Source: Vandiemenella viatica (Eukaryota; Arthropoda; Insecta; Orthoptera; Morabidae). Taken from it: DNA of 64,000 nt. Shown here piece after piece: positions 62,240 to 64,000 of this stretch (position 1 is the stretch's first letter; every line of letters starts with the position of its first letter). Below the pieces are notes generated by a model that saw only the letters and a list, made by a program, of their open reading frames with translations, ran no database searches and had not been told where the DNA came from. The stretch is from assembly GCA_031002005.1 (NCBI GenBank), contig JARYHS010008074.1, forward strand, positions 270,445,930 through 270,509,929. Reading direction: 5' to 3'. A program made the translations under genes and the position numbers.

Positions 62240-63160
62240 GTATTTAATTTTTTCTATAAGTTCTTAGCATCGTTAGCTACTGATTGATGATAATGTGATG
62301 AAACCTGTATTTGCAGTATTCATTGATATTTTTGAAGTGACAGTAAATTCGAGTAGCAAATTAATTAAAATATACTAGTAGAGGCAGGTAAGTCTGCAAG
62401 CAATCATGATTTAATTTTCACTTCACATTAGTGGCTTTAGCATCTGCAGAAAAGTTGTAATTTTCGGAAAGGTACCCAGCAGCGTTTCAGCACCTCTCTC
62501 CAACAGCATTGTAGTTAATTCATAAGACTGAAGTTAATATCAAGCTGGTCCTGTGAGCTGAACACCGTATGTAGCAGTATAGATACGACCACAGAATGAA
62601 TGAAACAATTTGACCTTTTTTTTGTGTCGCTGCTTCAACGGCGTGTTTGTGCATGTCCCCGCTACCTAGGTAGCTATACTGCTATGTGTCACTTTGTATT
62701 GGGTTGGGCTGGGTTTGGGGACTCTTTTCATTTGCGCTTTGAGGGGAAAACATGGTTATGGTCGTCTAGGACGACCTTATGTGGAAACCCTTACAGTTTT
62801 CTTATGATCATATCAGTGCTAGACCGTTGGGTCAGCCCAACTCTTATCCGGGCACCTAGGACATATATACTGTAAATTCCAAGTAATAAATATTTTATCA
62901 CAAAATACCTCTTATACTATCGACGTTTTCACAATCGCTTAATGGTAATAAAAATAAAATAAAATACAAACGAATACAGTTTAACTATAGTTATTAAATA
63001 AAAGTCGTACTTTTTGTAAGTATTGTAATGTAATACTAGTTAAAAGCCGTCGTTAGCCTTAGAGTAAATACAAATTAATTACTTTTTAAAAAAAACTTTC
63101 TTATATTCATTGTCATAAAAAAATAAATTAATAGTGCACGCTCCTGCGATGTCACAGTAT
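62240..63160. other. No recognisable gene or element
   Basis: A 91-codon plus-strand frame at 62600-62875 has no domain I know. The remainder is AT-rich. Confidence 0.4.
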
Positions 63161-63163
63161 GAA

Positions 63164-63587
63164 GGGGACGTCCATTAATTACGTGAGGTGAAATGGGCGG
63201 GGGTCCGGCGAAATCTTACGAAACCTCATCAAGGCAGAGGGGGAGTCAATTGAAATCTCACGTGAGGTTTTGAAATTCTTGTAGGACTGTAAATAAAAAA
63301 AAAAAGAAATTAGGTCTACAAATGACGTGAAAGTCGACTTTATTTCATCCAAAAGCCGACCTTCGGGGAGGAGGTGTAACTGCTCTTGGAAGCATGAGAT
63401 CTAAAAAAATAGGTCAAGAAAAGTTTCGAGGTCGATTAGTAGGGGGGGGGGGGAGAGTGTTCCTCCGTCAAAATCTCATGTCATTTTAGAGGAAGGGATC
63501 CAACCAGATCTCACGATGTCTCAACCAGAGTGGGGGGGGGGGTGCGGAATTCCAGAAAAACACCTCACGTATTTAATGGACGCCCCC
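63164..63587. mobile_element. G-rich MITE (family M), complete but diverged
   Basis: Ends GGGGACGTCCATTAATTACG and, reversed, GGGGGCGTCCATTAAATACG, both followed by GTGAGGTG. The interior has the same order as the copy at 32162: CTCACGTGAGGTTTTG, an A-run, AAAGTCGACTTT, a G-run and AGATCTCACGA. Target duplication not clear. Confidence 0.85.
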
Positions 63588-63676
63588 AAACGACGACAAG
63601 TCAGCCTCAGTCTACCGGTATTTAGGCACACGGCAAAGGCCCCTCACTCCTTAGCTCGCGCACAGTTAAGAAGGAG

Positions 63677-63871
63677 ATGCCTTTGTTCGAGTTAGCTCAC
63701 GCAGCACACCGAAAGTTTGTTACAATGGATAACGAAAACAGTCGCCTTTTAATACAACTGTATGGTGACAAAAACATTTTGTGTATTAGCAATGTGCAGC
63801 CTAATCAGACTCTTATGGTATCACCTGCATCACCACCACCCAATCAACTAATCTATAGAATCGCCAAATGA
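63677..63871 (+). CDS. Short reading frame, unknown
   Basis: 64 codons from an ATG preceded by AAGGAG. Contains ENSRLLIQLYGDKNILCISN and a Pro-rich SPASPPPN before the stop. Composition is protein-like but there is no domain I recognise. It could be a terminal exon or chance. Confidence 0.25.
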   Translation: MPLFELAHAAHRKFVTMDNENSRLLIQLYGDKNILCISNVQPNQTLMVSPASPPPNQLIYRIAK

Positions 63872-64000
63872 TATGATTAACTCAATACATTTTACCTAAG
63901 TAAGGAGTAAGTTCACGTTAAAAATTACAACAGAAAATTGAATAGCAATAAAAAATTTAGTATAAAATGGATGCTATTTCCTTATCTTTGCCCAATCTTC

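Overview
This window looks like repeat-rich nuclear DNA from an invertebrate, most likely an arthropod with a large, AT-rich genome. The evidence is the density and mix of transposable elements (RTE-like and CR1/jockey-like LINEs, mariner, Helitron, hAT, piggyBac, PIF/Harbinger, tRNA-derived SINEs), the microsatellites and homopolymer runs, and the lack of any compact gene arrangement. Two runs of exactly 1000 N (349-1348 and 54267-55266) are assembly gaps. The only host coding sequence I can name is one 131-bp exon on the minus strand (33936-34066). It encodes a CCHC zinc knuckle resembling ZCCHC24, so much of the surrounding DNA may be intron of that gene.

Layout. 1-2680: coiled-coil (gag-like) coding fragment, gap, then two RTE-like LINE fragments. 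2684-5978: a Helitron on the minus strand with both termini recognisable, a broken helicase and most of the Rep domain deleted. 5983-8090: a ~175-190 bp tandem repeat interrupted by a tRNA-SINE and a mariner. 8755-13515: a ~165-175 bp tandem array interrupted by a solo LTR, a hAT-type MITE and a LINE-A fragment. 14700-28560: one old minus-strand LINE-A copy broken up by an unidentified insertion (about 15000-16626), a very young 10-kb LTR element (17749-27821) and an inverted-repeat element (28021-28365). 28915-30281: a PIF/Harbinger derivative that keeps only its MADF-type gene. 31652-33351: a second mariner carrying a G-rich MITE. 33936-34066: the ZCCHC24-like exon. 34430-35395: LINE-A fragment with a SINE. 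35400-45120: a minus-strand RTE-like LINE holding three later insertions (LINE-A, piggyBac, LINE-C). 45600-46680: decayed LINE-A with a hAT MITE and a SINE. 46996-48631: hAT element with an internal inversion. 48466-57330: a duplicated block around a PHD-finger/SGNH-hydrolase LINE (LINE-B) and the second gap. 57570-64000: short tandem repeats, an inverted repeat copy, a decayed hAT transposase, a further G-rich MITE and little else.

Family names used here are local labels. LINE-A: ORF1 with a PVxAQ repeat and SGNH-esterase domain, FADD-type RT. LINE-B: ORF1 with a PHD-like finger plus SGNH domain. LINE-C: a 5'-truncated LINE related to B. LINE-R: RTE-like. Nearly all coding sequences are broken by stops and frameshifts. 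The exception in age is the LTR element: its two 2.33-kb LTRs differ by only two changes that I found by eye. Its internal region has no visible reverse transcriptase, protease or integrase, only an unrecognised ~500-aa reading frame and a second frame overlapping it. That element, with its run of four perfect hairpins upstream of the 3' LTR, is the best candidate for something undescribed.
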